Shown here: positions 1 to 8,531 of the stretch, piece after piece | Layout: each line of letters opens with the position of its first letter | Numbering within the stretch: the first letter of the stretch is position 1 | Assembly (NCBI GenBank): GCA_016202605.1 | Contig: JACQOJ010000126.1 | Coordinates: forward strand, 1 to 32,981 | Direction: 5' to 3' | From: Betaproteobacteria bacterium | GTDB taxonomy: Bacteria > Pseudomonadota > Gammaproteobacteria > Burkholderiales > SG8-41 | DNA length: 32,981 nt | Position numbers and translations under genes: made by a program | Notes under the pieces: model-generated | Told to the model about the DNA's origin: nothing | Database searches by the model: none | Seen by the model: only the letters and a program-made list of their open reading frames with translations

Positions 1-88
1 CATCACTCATCACCGGTTTCAGGTTGACGGCGAAGTGCTAGCATGACGGCACGATAACTAAGCTGTCATCCATAAGGAGGAGGTTCAG

Positions 89-1060
89 ATGGGTAAAAAA
101 GCATGTGTAGTGGCGGCGGTCGCCGCGATTTGGGTCGTCAATCCAATGCAGGCCGCCGCCCAGCAGTGGCCCGATAAACCGGTGCGTATCCTGGTGCCGT
201 TCCCGCCGGGCGGCGGGACGGATATCCAGGCCCGGCTGCTGTCGACTGCGTTCCAGAAGAGCACGGGACAGAACTTCATCATCGATAACCGGACCGGCGC
301 GGGCGGCCTGATCGCAGGCCAGCTCGCCGTGGATTCCCCGCCGGACGGCAATACCATACTCTTCACGTCCGGCAGCATCTCGGTGGTCGTCACCCTCTAC
401 GGCAAGCGGGTAAAATTCGACATCCACAACGATCTCGCGCCGATCAGCTGGATTTCCTCGACGCCGCTGGTATTGTCCGTGCACCCGAGCGTTCCGGTGA
501 AATCGGTCAAGGAACTCGTGGCGCTGGCGAAGCGAACGCCGGGGAACATGAACGCGGCCGGCAATACCGCGGGCAGCACCAGCCATCTGACCGGCGAAAT
601 GCTCAATCAGGTCACCGGCATCAAATCCACGGTGCTCACCTACCGCGGTGGCGGGCCCGCGGTGCTGGCATTGATCTCCGGAGAAGTCGATTACCTCTTC
701 GCCACGGCGCCTTCGATCATGCCGCACCTGAGGACCGGCAAGGCGAAGGCGCTCGCGGTCACGACGCCGAAGCGCTCCTCGGCCCTGCCGGATTTGCCGA
801 CGATGAACTCGGTCTATCCGGGTTTCGAGTCCGACAACTGGTACGCGATGTTCTACCCGACGGGCACGCCGAAATCGATCGTGGACAAGATGAACGCGGA
901 GATCCGCAAGGCGCTCGATACCGCGGAGGTGCGCGCGTTCATGCCGAAGCAGGCTCTGGATCCCGTCGCCAGCAGCCCCGGGGAGCTGGCGGCGCTGCTC
1001 AAGCGGGAGATCGGGAAATACGCCAAGGTGATCAGGTTGGCGAACATCCGCGTTGAGTAA
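89..1060 (+). CDS. Bug/TctC-family periplasmic substrate-binding protein (copy 1)
   Basis: A 323-residue extracytoplasmic solute receptor of the tripartite tricarboxylate transporter family, expected to bind a small carboxylate in the periplasm. Residues 1-24 form a signal peptide (basic start, hydrophobic core, Ala-Ala-Ala before Gln-Gln). The mature start WPDKPVRILVPFPPGGGTD is the family hallmark, followed by the usual IDNRTGAGG and SPPDGNT segments. A strong Shine-Dalgarno sequence (AAGGAGGAGG) lies just before the ATG. It is the first of six such proteins in the window and no TctA or TctB membrane subunit accompanies it. The aconitase gene follows after a 128-base gap on the same strand. 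Family assignment is secure; the ligand is unknown. Confidence 0.95.
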   Translation: MGKKACVVAAVAAIWVVNPMQAAAQQWPDKPVRILVPFPPGGGTDIQARLLSTAFQKSTGQNFIIDNRTGAGGLIAGQLAVDSPPDGNTILFTSGSISVVVTLYGKRVKFDIHNDLAPISWISSTPLVLSVHPSVPVKSVKELVALAKRTPGNMNAAGNTAGSTSHLTGEMLNQVTGIKSTVLTYRGGGPAVLALISGEVDYLFATAPSIMPHLRTGKAKALAVTTPKRSSALPDLPTMNSVYPGFESDNWYAMFYPTGTPKSIVDKMNAEIRKALDTAEVRAFMPKQALDPVASSPGELAALLKREIGKYAKVIRLANIRVE

Positions 1061-1099
1061 GGAAGGCGGAAGCAACCTTTCCCGGCCGCCTGTCCGCTT

Positions 1100-1115
1100 G
1101 ATGATGCGTATCATC
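1100..1115. promoter_or_regulatory. Small perfect inverted repeat upstream of the aconitase gene
   Basis: GATGAT, a 4-base spacer GCGT, then ATCATC, in the gap between the Bug gene and the aconitase start. It could be a repressor half-site pair or a short hairpin. No T-run follows, so a terminator is unlikely. No regulator can be named. Confidence 0.25.
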
Positions 1116-1188
1116 GGCCTGTGGTTGGGAGAGGTCTTTTGCCATGTTTGTGTTTGCGTGTTAATCCAAGTGCGAGGAAAGCTCGAAA

Positions 1189-3657
1189 ATGGTTACTATC
1201 GAATCGACTCCCGAAATGGCCGCCAGGGTCTACGCGACCATGGCGAAAAATCTGAAGGTGGTGCGCCGCCGTCTGGGCAGACCTCTGACCCTGGCCGACA
1301 AGGTGCTGCTCGGGCATCTCGACGACCCGGAACGCCAGGACATGGAACCCGGCAGGAGCTATCTCTTCCTGCGTCCCGACCGGGTGGTGTTCCAGGACGT
1401 GCTCGGGCAAACCGGCCTGCTGCAGTTCATGCAGACGCGGCGCGGGTCGGTCGCGGTGCCGGCCACGATCCACTGCGATCACCTGATCCAGGCCCGGGTC
1501 GAGGGCGAGCGGGACCTGCGCGAATCGCTTGCGGAAAATACCGAAGTCTATGATTTTCTGCGCTCGGCGGCGGCGAAGTACGGCGCCGGCTTCTGGGGGC
1601 CGGGTGCGGGCATCATTCACCAGGTGGTGCTCGAGAACTACGCCTTTCCCGGCACGCTCATCATCGGCACCGACTCCCACACGCCCAACGCCGGAGGGCT
1701 CGGCGCGTGCGCCGTCGGCGTCGGCGGCGCCGACGCGGTGGAAACCATCGCCGGGCTGCCGTGGGAGGTGCTGTATCCGAAGCACATCTGCGTCTACCTC
1801 ACCGGGAAAATGAGCGGTTGGACCGCGCCCAAGGATGTGATCTTGTACGTGGCGGGCCAGCTCACCGTGTCCGGCGGCACCAACGCGATCGTCGAATACA
1901 TCGGCCCCGGCGCGCGCACCATCAGCGCTACCGGCAAGGCCACCATCACCAACATGGGCGCGGAATTGGGCGCGACGACTTCGATGTTCCCCGCCGACGA
2001 GCACATGGCCAAGTACCTGCGCGCGACCGGCCGCGGCGGGCTCGTGCCGCTGATGGAAAAGCACATGGACATGCTGCAGCCGGATCCGGAGGTTGAGGCA
2101 GACCCCGGGAAATACTACGACCGTGTGGTGCGGCTCGACCTGTCGACGCTCGAACCGCACGTCGTCGGCCCGCACTCTCCCGACCGCGCGCGCCCGATCT
2201 CGAAGCTTGCCGCCGAGGTGAGCGACGCCGGCAACAAGTTCATCGACCGGATCTCGAGCGCGCTCATCGGCAGTTGCACCAATTCCTCGTACGAGGACAT
2301 GAGCCGTGCGGCGGACGTCGCCGAGCAGGCAAAGGCACACGGTGTCAAGGCGGCCGTGCCGTTCCTCGTGACGCCCGGCTCGGAGCAGGTGCGCGCCACC
2401 ATCGAGCGCGACGGCCAGATGCGCTCGCTCAAGGACATCAATGGAATCGTGCTCGCGAACGCCTGCGGCCCCTGCATCGGCCAATGGCGCAGGGCCAAGG
2501 ACGTCGCCACGGTGCCGAACACCATCGTCACCTCGTACATCCGCAACTTCCCGGCGCGCAACGACGGCCAGGCGACCACCATGAACTTCATCGCGAGCCC
2601 GGAGATCGTCACCGCGATGGCGCTTGCCGGAAAACTTTCGTTCAACCCGCTCACCGATGCGCTCGCCGGCGCGGATGGCCAGCCGTTCAAGCTGAATCCA
2701 CCGAAGATCGCGCCCGAAGTGCCGGCGAAAAACTTCGACCGCGGGCACGCCGACTACGTCGCGCCTCCCGCTGACGGCAGCCGCGTCAAGCTGACCATCG
2801 ATCCCAAGAGCCAGCGGCTGCAATTGATGCAACCGTGGCCGGCGTGGGACGGCAAGGACTATCTCGACATGCCGGTGCTGCTGAAGACCAAAGGCAAGAC
2901 CACGACCGATCACATCTCTCCGGCCGGGCCGTGGCTGCGCTTCCGCGGGCACCTCGACAGGTTCAGCGACAACCTGTGCATGGGCGCGATCAACGCCTAT
3001 ACCGGCACGGCCGGCAAGACGAGGAACGTGCTGACCGGAGCAACCGGAGAGACGGTTTCCAAGGTCGCGCGCGACTACGAGTCCGGGGGCGTGAAGTGGG
3101 TCATCATCGGCGACGCCAACTACGGCGAGGGCAGCAGCCGCGAGCACGCGGCACTGTCGCCGCGCCTGCTGGGCGGAGTCGCGGTCATCGTGCGCAGCTT
3201 CGCGCGTATTCACGAATCGAACCTGAAGAAGCAGGGACTGCTCGCGCTCACATTCCAGAGCCCCGCGGACTACGACCGCATTCGCGAGGACGACCGCTTG
3301 AGCCTGGTGGGACTGAAGAACATGGCGCCCGGCAAGCCGGTCGAGTGCCGCGTGACGCACGCCGACGGCACGAACGAGACGCTGAAGCTCAATCACACGT
3401 TCAGCGGGCCGCAGCTCGAATGGTTCCGCAAGGGCTCCGCCTTGAACCTGTTTCACGGCGCGGCGAAGAAACCCGCGGCGAAGAAAAAGACCGCGGCAGC
3501 GCGCAGGCAACCGGCGAAGAAAAAAGCCGCAGCGAAGAAAAAGCGGGGCAGGCCCGCCGCCGCGAAGGCCGCGCGCAAGGCGGGAAGGGTACCGGCGGCG
3601 GCCACGAGAAAGCGCGGCGCAAGGACGCCGAAAAAGAAACGCGCGGCGAAAAAGTAG
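1189..3657 (+). CDS. Aconitate hydratase, mitochondrial type, with basic Lys/Ala-rich C-terminal tail
   Basis: An 822-residue aconitase, the [4Fe-4S] dehydratase that interconverts citrate and isocitrate through cis-aconitate. Segments such as DSHTPNAGGLG, GGADAVETIAG, SGWTAPKDVIL and NMGAELGATTS match the mitochondrial-type aconitase lineage rather than AcnA/IRP1. Cluster ligands are Cys363 (GSCTNSS), Cys426 and Cys429 (NACGPCIGQW). The swivel domain carries the substrate loop YGEGSSREH. The catalytic body ends near residue 756. Residues 757-822 are an added tail with 19 Lys, 10 Arg, 23 Ala and no acidic residue; it includes an AT-hook-like KKRGRPAAAK near residue 788. Such tails are typical of bacterial histone H1-like proteins, not aconitases. 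The start is the ATG after GAGGAAAG. A TTG-start dehydrogenase gene follows after 28 bases. Citrate, 2-methylcitrate or a related acid are all possible substrates. Confidence 0.93.
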   Translation: MVTIESTPEMAARVYATMAKNLKVVRRRLGRPLTLADKVLLGHLDDPERQDMEPGRSYLFLRPDRVVFQDVLGQTGLLQFMQTRRGSVAVPATIHCDHLIQARVEGERDLRESLAENTEVYDFLRSAAAKYGAGFWGPGAGIIHQVVLENYAFPGTLIIGTDSHTPNAGGLGACAVGVGGADAVETIAGLPWEVLYPKHICVYLTGKMSGWTAPKDVILYVAGQLTVSGGTNAIVEYIGPGARTISATGKATITNMGAELGATTSMFPADEHMAKYLRATGRGGLVPLMEKHMDMLQPDPEVEADPGKYYDRVVRLDLSTLEPHVVGPHSPDRARPISKLAAEVSDAGNKFIDRISSALIGSCTNSSYEDMSRAADVAEQAKAHGVKAAVPFLVTPGSEQVRATIERDGQMRSLKDINGIVLANACGPCIGQWRRAKDVATVPNTIVTSYIRNFPARNDGQATTMNFIASPEIVTAMALAGKLSFNPLTDALAGADGQPFKLNPPKIAPEVPAKNFDRGHADYVAPPADGSRVKLTIDPKSQRLQLMQPWPAWDGKDYLDMPVLLKTKGKTTTDHISPAGPWLRFRGHLDRFSDNLCMGAINAYTGTAGKTRNVLTGATGETVSKVARDYESGGVKWVIIGDANYGEGSSREHAALSPRLLGGVAVIVRSFARIHESNLKKQGLLALTFQSPADYDRIREDDRLSLVGLKNMAPGKPVECRVTHADGTNETLKLNHTFSGPQLEWFRKGSALNLFHGAAKKPAAKKKTAAARRQPAKKKAAAKKKRGRPAAAKAARKAGRVPAAATRKRGARTPKKKRAAKK

Positions 3658-3685
3658 CATGGGCGGAAACTGAGGAGTCTGTCCA

Positions 3686-4654
3686 TTGAAGATCGTGTTT
3701 TCTCCCGTCATTTCCCCGGCGGCCTGGGCGATCGGGGAATCGCTTCTGCCGAAGGGCTTCACCATCGAGATCCTCTCGAAGGAGCCGGAACGGCGTGTCG
3801 AGCAGCTCGAGCGGGGCGACTTCCTGATGGGATTTCTGCGCGGCATGCCGCTTGCGGCGGACGACTATCCGCACCTCACCAACATCAAGCTGATCCAGTT
3901 GCTCAGCGCCGGTTACGACGGCATCGATCTCGAACGGCTGCGCCGGAGCGGCATACCGCTTGCCAACAACGGCGGGGCGAACTCCTACGCCGTCTCGGAG
4001 CACGCGATCATGCTGATGCTGGCGGTCTATCGCCGGCTCCCCGCGCTCGACCGTCTGGTCAGGGCCGGTCAGTGGAAGTCGAGCAAGCTGGGTGAGGAGC
4101 AGGAGCACGAGCTTGCAGGCAAGACCGTCGGCGTCATCGGTGCCGGCATGATCGGGCGGACCATCGCGCGCCGGCTGAGCGGCTTCGAGGTGAATCTGGT
4201 CTATTACGATCCGGTCCGGCTCCCGGCCGAGGACGAAGCGAAGCTCAACATGAGTTATCGCGAACTCGACGACCTGCTGCGCGAATCCGACGTCGTGTCT
4301 CTGCATGCTCCGTTCAACAAGGCGACACACCACCTGATCTGCGACCGGACGCTTGCTTTGATGAAGCGCGAGGCCATCCTCATCAATACTGCCCGCGGAG
4401 AACTCGTCGACGACGCTGCATTGTACCGCGCGCTGCGGGACAAGCAGATCTGGGCCGCCGGCCTGGACGCGTTCTACCCGGAACCGCCGGATCCCGGGAA
4501 CCCGATCTTCACCCTGCCCAACGTGGTGCTCACTCCCCACGCCGCCGGGCCGACGTGGGAGAGCTGGCCCAAGCGCTTCGGCAACAGCTATGCCAACATC
4601 CAGCGCGTTGCCCGCGGCGAGCCCCCGCTCTGGGTCGTGCCGGAACTGCGCTGA
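3686..4654 (+). CDS. D-2-hydroxyacid dehydrogenase family, NAD(P)-dependent
   Basis: A 322-residue member of the D-isomer-specific 2-hydroxyacid dehydrogenase family, which reduces 2-oxoacids or oxidises D-2-hydroxyacids in the cytoplasm. The Rossmann motif GVIGAGMIG is at about 149-157. The catalytic set is complete: Arg237 in INTARGELVDD, Glu266, and His285 in TPHAAGPT. Residues 1-100 and the last 35 form the substrate domain. It starts at TTG (3686), supported by TGAGGAG at 3671-3677 and by the conserved opening MKIVFSP. It probably forms a transcription unit with the aconitase gene, consistent with organic-acid metabolism. The exact substrate cannot be told from sequence. Confidence 0.9.
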   Translation: MKIVFSPVISPAAWAIGESLLPKGFTIEILSKEPERRVEQLERGDFLMGFLRGMPLAADDYPHLTNIKLIQLLSAGYDGIDLERLRRSGIPLANNGGANSYAVSEHAIMLMLAVYRRLPALDRLVRAGQWKSSKLGEEQEHELAGKTVGVIGAGMIGRTIARRLSGFEVNLVYYDPVRLPAEDEAKLNMSYRELDDLLRESDVVSLHAPFNKATHHLICDRTLALMKREAILINTARGELVDDAALYRALRDKQIWAAGLDAFYPEPPDPGNPIFTLPNVVLTPHAAGPTWESWPKRFGNSYANIQRVARGEPPLWVVPELR

Positions 4655-4975
4655 CGCTGTTGATCTCCGGGCGTGACAACATGAGATCCTGCTTGACCGG
4701 AACGAACGTCACGGCCTTGTCCATGGGGTGCCGCCCGCCGGCGGCAATCTCGGTTGAACGTCGAAGAGTCCATGCGAGCGGCTTGCCGCACGTAGTTCTG
4801 CAACATGGCAGGGCTGATCGCGTGCCCGAACCTGCGCCAGCGGTCTTCGGCAGGCAAGACTGCCGGGTGTCGACGTATGTCGGGCTCGTGCATCGGCGCA
4901 AGCACGCACGCCGCCGGCTTCGTGGCGAGGAGATGCGCGCTCAATGGCGATCCGTCCGGCCGGAAATGAAGAACG
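4655..4975. other. Non-coding gap, possible gene debris
   Basis: No convincing gene is seen. On the minus strand, about 4753-4893, one frame reads a stretch including AMLQNYVRQAARM. This faintly resembles the YVAQARKLRAEF segment of the small gene just to the right. It may be a remnant of a related small gene, but has no credible start or ribosome-binding site. Confidence 0.3.
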
Positions 4976-5137
4976 TCAGTGCGGCCGCGGCACGTAGTGC
5001 GCGGAACGCTGGCTGATCCTGCGCGCCAGGCGCTTGATGCCGGCCCACGCTTGCCGCATGAGATGGGCGTAAAACTCGGCGCGCAGTTTGCGAGCCTGCG
5101 CGACGTAACGTTCGATTCGGTCGTCATACAACAACAT
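4976..5137 (-). CDS. Small hypothetical protein (53 aa), basic and probably helical
   Basis: Not recognised with certainty. It reads MLLYDDRIERYVAQARKLRA and continues with a basic helix rich in Arg, Lys and Ala. The start was chosen because GAAGGAG lies 6 bases before this ATG. An ATG 15 bases upstream would give 58 residues but lies within that ribosome-binding site. The layout (short acidic start, then an amphipathic basic helix) recalls the small DUF1127-like proteins of proteobacteria, but that is only a resemblance. A second small minus-strand gene lies 109 bases upstream, so the two may be co-transcribed. Confidence 0.5.
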   Translation of the reverse strand: MLLYDDRIERYVAQARKLRAEFYAHLMRQAWAGIKRLARRISQRSAHYVPRPH

Positions 5138-5246
5138 GTCGTACTCCTTCATCTGTTGGGATCCGTCATCACTGCCTTCAATCCGATCGCACGCTCTTGT
5201 CCTGTAAATCCGGACGCCGGCGGCCACCGGGGCCGAGCGGGTTTGC

Positions 5247-5456
5247 CTAACGCGAGAACAACGCCACGCCGCGCCGCACCGGCCGCACGATCACGGCATC
5301 CGCAAGTTTTCCGAGACCCGCGGTAACCCCATGGAGCAGTTCCGCGACCCGCTCGCCGCGGAGCGCGTTCTCAATGGCCACGCGCTTCTCGGCCGTGCTC
5401 AGATCGAGCTGCTCTATGCGCTCGACCAGGCTGTATTTTGATTCAGTTTTTCTCAT
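5247..5456 (-). CDS. Small hypothetical protein (69 aa)
   Basis: Not recognised. It reads MRKTESKYSLVERIEQLDLS and continues with an amphipathic helix (TAEKRVAIENALRGERVAEL) and a hydrophobic C-terminal part. The composition looks like real protein, unlike the neighbouring spurious frames. The chosen ATG at 5456 is preceded by GGGTGATGAA. An alternative ATG at 5468 would add MGDE. The AT-rich stretch upstream (5520-5660) is a plausible promoter region. No signal peptide or cysteine is seen. It may work with the 53-residue product downstream. Confidence 0.5.
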   Translation of the reverse strand: MRKTESKYSLVERIEQLDLSTAEKRVAIENALRGERVAELLHGVTAGLGKLADAVIVRPVRRGVALFSR

Positions 5457-5952
5457 TTCATCACCCATCTGGTTTTTCAAGTGGCTTCCATGCCGGATAA
5501 CATTGGTGTTGCGATGCAATATTTCAATACCCTTCCAAAGTCCTACTATTTGATGCGTCGCACCATTACATAGAGGCCAAATTACGCCTGATCGTTCCCT
5601 TGAGCAAAGCGATTTTTCGTCACGCTAATGATTAGAAAAACTAATTCGATGTCGGGTGGATCAAGCCGGTGCCTTCTGGCCCCCGAATCGCACTGATGGA
5701 GTGCCGGTGCAGTGCCCGATGCGCTCCCAAGAGCGCCGAATCATCGCAGCGGCGAGCAGCCGGAAAGCGCGGGCAAGGCCGGGGCATGAATTCGCGCAGC
5801 GCGAGACGAAGTGAGCGCACGCAAACCCCTGCGCGCGCGCCCGCAGTGCCCTCTCTGCAGGCGCGGCTCGCGCGCAGAGGGGGCTGCGACGCTGATCGCG
5901 TGCGCCGGATCAGGCGGCCGAGCTCGCCTGTGTCACCGGCTGCCGGGCCGGA
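5457..5952. other. Intergenic region with AT-rich promoter-like part
   Basis: About 500 bases with no gene. The left part (about 5520-5660) is much more AT-rich than the rest of the window and contains CTAATGATTAG, a short palindrome. This fits a promoter for the small minus-strand genes. The right part is GC-rich and carries the hairpin at 5849-5883. Confidence 0.4.
5849..5883 (-). terminator. Hairpin downstream of the enolase-superfamily gene
   Basis: CCCTCTCTGC at 5849-5858 pairs with GCAGAGGGGG at 5874-5883 (10 bp, one G-T wobble) around a 15-base GC-rich loop. It lies about 70 bases past the stop codon of the minus-strand gene ending at 5953. There is no U-tract, so it may stabilise the mRNA end rather than act as an intrinsic terminator. 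Confidence 0.3.
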
Positions 5953-7086
5953 TCAAAGAATGCGTTCGCCGAATTTTTTCAGTGCGGCTTCCGACAGCGT
6001 GAGTCCCAGCCCCGGTTGTTCCTTGAGCGTGAGCCGCCCGTGGGCGATTTTCGGCGGATCCTCGAACAGTTCCGCCTGCAACGGATCGCGCTCCGGATCG
6101 GTGAAGGACTCCACGATGCAGCCCGCGGGACTCGCGGCGACGATATGCGCATGGATGAAGCAGTCGTGGTGCGGCGCGACCTGCACATGGTTCAATTCGC
6201 ACAGCGCGGCGAGCTTCCGTCCCTCGGTGAAACCGCCCATCATGGTGCAGTCGAACTGCAGGATCTGGATCGCCTGTTCCTCGAGCAGCCCGCGGCAGCC
6301 GTAGCTCGTGAGCTCGCTCTCGCCGGCCGAGAGCGGAATGCGCGTCTTCTGTGCGAGCAGCTTCAGTTCGCGGCGGTCGTCGGCCCAGCGCACCGGCTCC
6401 TCGAGCCAGCGCGGCTTGAGCGGCTCGAGCAGGCGTGCGCCTTCGACGGCGGTGGCGAGGTCCCAGCCGCGGTTGACGTCGATCATCAGTTCCTTGTCGT
6501 CGCCGATGATTTCGCGCACCAGCGCCATACGCTCGATGTCCTCCGCAAGCGGCACGCCCCCGACCTTGCCCTTGAAGCCGGTGTGTCCCTGCGCCCTGAG
6601 CATCTCGATTTCGTCGCGCAGTTCGGAAAGGCCCTTGCCGTCGCGGTAGTAGGCGCAGGTGACATAGCACGGCACTGCGCTGCGGTAGCCGCCGAAGAGC
6701 CGGTACAGCGGCAGCCCGGCCACCTTGCCGATGATGTCCCATGCCGCGATATCCACCGCCGCGGAGATGCGCACGATCGCTTCGCGCGACCAGCCCTTCT
6801 CGAAAGCGATCTTCTGCGAGGTGAGCGCGAAGAGCTTCTGGTAGAGCCGCTCCGGCGCCAGCGGATCGGCACCGACGATCAACTCGCCGATGCCGGTATT
6901 GAAGGCCTTGATCGCCGCTTCGATCGGCGTGTAGCTGGTGGCGATCCCGATGCCTTCGATGCCCTCGTCGGTTTGCATGCGCACGAGAATTTCGTTGGCC
7001 TTGGGAACGATGAAATGGCTGACCCAGTGCGGACGGCCGGTGTCGGGCGCGCGCAGGATGTGGACGTCGAGCCTGGTGATCTTCAT
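5953..7086 (-). CDS. Mandelate racemase/muconate lactonizing enzyme family protein (copy 1)
   Basis: A 377-residue enolase-superfamily enzyme that would abstract a proton alpha to a carboxylate, leading to racemisation or dehydration of a sugar acid or similar compound. The N-terminal cap (about 1-125) is followed by the barrel. Visible active-site residues are Lys172 and Lys174 (FKGKVGG), metal ligands Asp203 (MIDVNRGW), Glu229 or Glu230 (LEEP) and Glu256 (AGESE), Asp279, and His306 or His307 (APHHD). This is the mandelate racemase-type layout. The start MKITRLDVHILRAP was chosen over an upstream in-frame Met because it matches the usual family N-terminus. It is divergent from a Bug receptor gene, a common pairing in which the receptor supplies the substrate. 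Substrate unknown. Confidence 0.9.
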   Translation of the reverse strand: MKITRLDVHILRAPDTGRPHWVSHFIVPKANEILVRMQTDEGIEGIGIATSYTPIEAAIKAFNTGIGELIVGADPLAPERLYQKLFALTSQKIAFEKGWSREAIVRISAAVDIAAWDIIGKVAGLPLYRLFGGYRSAVPCYVTCAYYRDGKGLSELRDEIEMLRAQGHTGFKGKVGGVPLAEDIERMALVREIIGDDKELMIDVNRGWDLATAVEGARLLEPLKPRWLEEPVRWADDRRELKLLAQKTRIPLSAGESELTSYGCRGLLEEQAIQILQFDCTMMGGFTEGRKLAALCELNHVQVAPHHDCFIHAHIVAASPAGCIVESFTDPERDPLQAELFEDPPKIAHGRLTLKEQPGLGLTLSEAALKKFGERIL

Positions 7087-7217
7087 GGCGGTTCGGTCCG
7101 GTGCGTCGGGAAAACGCCGTTTATCGCAAAGAATGGGCGCGGCGTCAATTTCGCGGCGTCCCATATGATTTTCGCCGCGAAGCGATTACCATCCCCCAAT
7201 CGCATTTTCCGCTCCCC

Positions 7218-7258
7218 GCCGGGCGGCACGTGACATGATTCCGCTCCCGCCGCCCGGC
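7218..7258. promoter_or_regulatory. 10-bp perfect inverted repeat between divergent genes
   Basis: GCCGGGCGGC (7218-7227) and GCCGCCCGGC (7249-7258) are exact reverse complements separated by 21 bases. They sit in the 215-base gap between the enolase-superfamily gene and the Bug gene. The repeat could be an operator for both genes or a stable hairpin in the 5' leader of the Bug mRNA. Confidence 0.4.
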
Positions 7259-7301
7259 TAACCTTGAACCGGGTATGCGGGTCACATCGCCCGAAGAGAT
7301 C

Positions 7302-8273
7302 ATGAGAACGCCAATCGCGATAGCGGTCCTGGCCTGCGGTGCGGTCCTGTCGTCACTCGCGTGCGCGCAGCCGGCGTATCCCGCCCGGCCCGTTCGCATG
7401 CTGGTGGGATTCGCGCCCGGCGGTACGACGGACATCATCGCGCGGCTGATGGCACCGGCGTTGAGCGAATCGTTCGAGCGGCAGTTCTACGTGGAAAACC
7501 GCCCCGGCGCCACCGGCAATATCGCCACGGAGCTGGCCGCCAAGTCGCCTCCGGATGGCACCACTTTGCTCGTCGTGTCGGCCGCATTCTCGAGCAGCGT
7601 CAGCCTGTATTCAAAAATCAGCTACGACCCGATGCGCGATTTCGCGCCGATTACGCGGGTGGCCGCGGTGCATAACGTTCTCGTCGTGCATCCGTCGGTC
7701 CCGGCGAAGAGCGTCAGGGAACTGATCGCGCTCGCAAGACGCTATCCCGGGCAACTGGTGTTCGCATCACCCGGGCACGGCAGCACGCCTCACCTGGGAC
7801 TGGAATTGCTGAGGACCAGGGTGGGCGGATTCAACGTCCTGCACGTGCCTTATCGGGGCATGGCACCCGCCGTGCTCGAAGTCGTCGGTGGACAGGTGGA
7901 TGCACTCCTGTCCACCATGCCACCGGCGGTCATCCACGTCAGAAACGGCCGGTTGCGGCCCATCGCCGTGGCGAGCGTGAAGCGCGCGCGCGCGCTGCCG
8001 CATGTGCCCACTTTCGAGGAAAGCGGCATCCCGGGGTTCGAGGCTTCCGCCTGGAATGCCGTCCTCGCTCCCGCAGGCACCCCTTATGACGTCGTCACCC
8101 GCCTCAACCTGGCGGTGGTGGGCATTGCCCGGTCGCGGGAATTCCGGGAAAGGCTGGCAGGACTGGGCGCGGAAGTGATCGCCGACACGCCCGATCAATT
8201 CGCGGCTTACCTGCGAGTGGAAATCGCGAAGTGGGCGCAGGTGGTCAGGCAGAGCGGCACGAAGCTCGATTGA
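7302..8273 (+). CDS. Bug/TctC-family periplasmic substrate-binding protein (copy 2)
   Basis: A 323-residue tripartite tricarboxylate transporter receptor. Residues 1-22 form a signal peptide, cleaved before QPAYPARPVRMLVGFAPGG. The family segments ENRPGATGN, SPPDGTT, VHPSVPAKSVRELIALAR and HVPYRGMAPAV are all present. The start was set at the ATG at 7302 because GAAGAG precedes it and the signal peptide begins there. An upstream ATG at 7275 would add nine non-family residues. It lies divergent from the enolase-superfamily gene and 258 bases before the first selenoprotein gene. No membrane components are nearby. Confidence 0.95.
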   Translation: MRTPIAIAVLACGAVLSSLACAQPAYPARPVRMLVGFAPGGTTDIIARLMAPALSESFERQFYVENRPGATGNIATELAAKSPPDGTTLLVVSAAFSSSVSLYSKISYDPMRDFAPITRVAAVHNVLVVHPSVPAKSVRELIALARRYPGQLVFASPGHGSTPHLGLELLRTRVGGFNVLHVPYRGMAPAVLEVVGGQVDALLSTMPPAVIHVRNGRLRPIAVASVKRARALPHVPTFEESGIPGFEASAWNAVLAPAGTPYDVVTRLNLAVVGIARSREFRERLAGLGAEVIADTPDQFAAYLRVEIAKWAQVVRQSGTKLD

Positions 8274-8531
8274 TCGGCCCGAGAGGCGGAGTGGTGGCGC
8301 GCATGCGCGTGCCCTCCCATTACCTGCAGTATCGCATCACCGCCGCTCTTGAACGGGACCGCCGCAAAGCGGGCGGCGGTCTCGCGCTCCGGAGTGACGG
8401 GAGCCGATTTTTTGTCGCCACCATATGGACGGCGCTTATCGCGACATCGCGGAGCGTCGTAGAATCCCGGAACATCAGGTGATCCGGCAAGCCACGATTT
8501 GGACACCTGCGGTCCATGATGGGGGATCCGA

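Noticed and set aside
1111-3846. A 911-codon open frame on the minus strand
   Set aside because: It is antisense to the aconitase gene, is rich in Arg/His/Gly without any family motif, and arises from the strong third-position GC bias.
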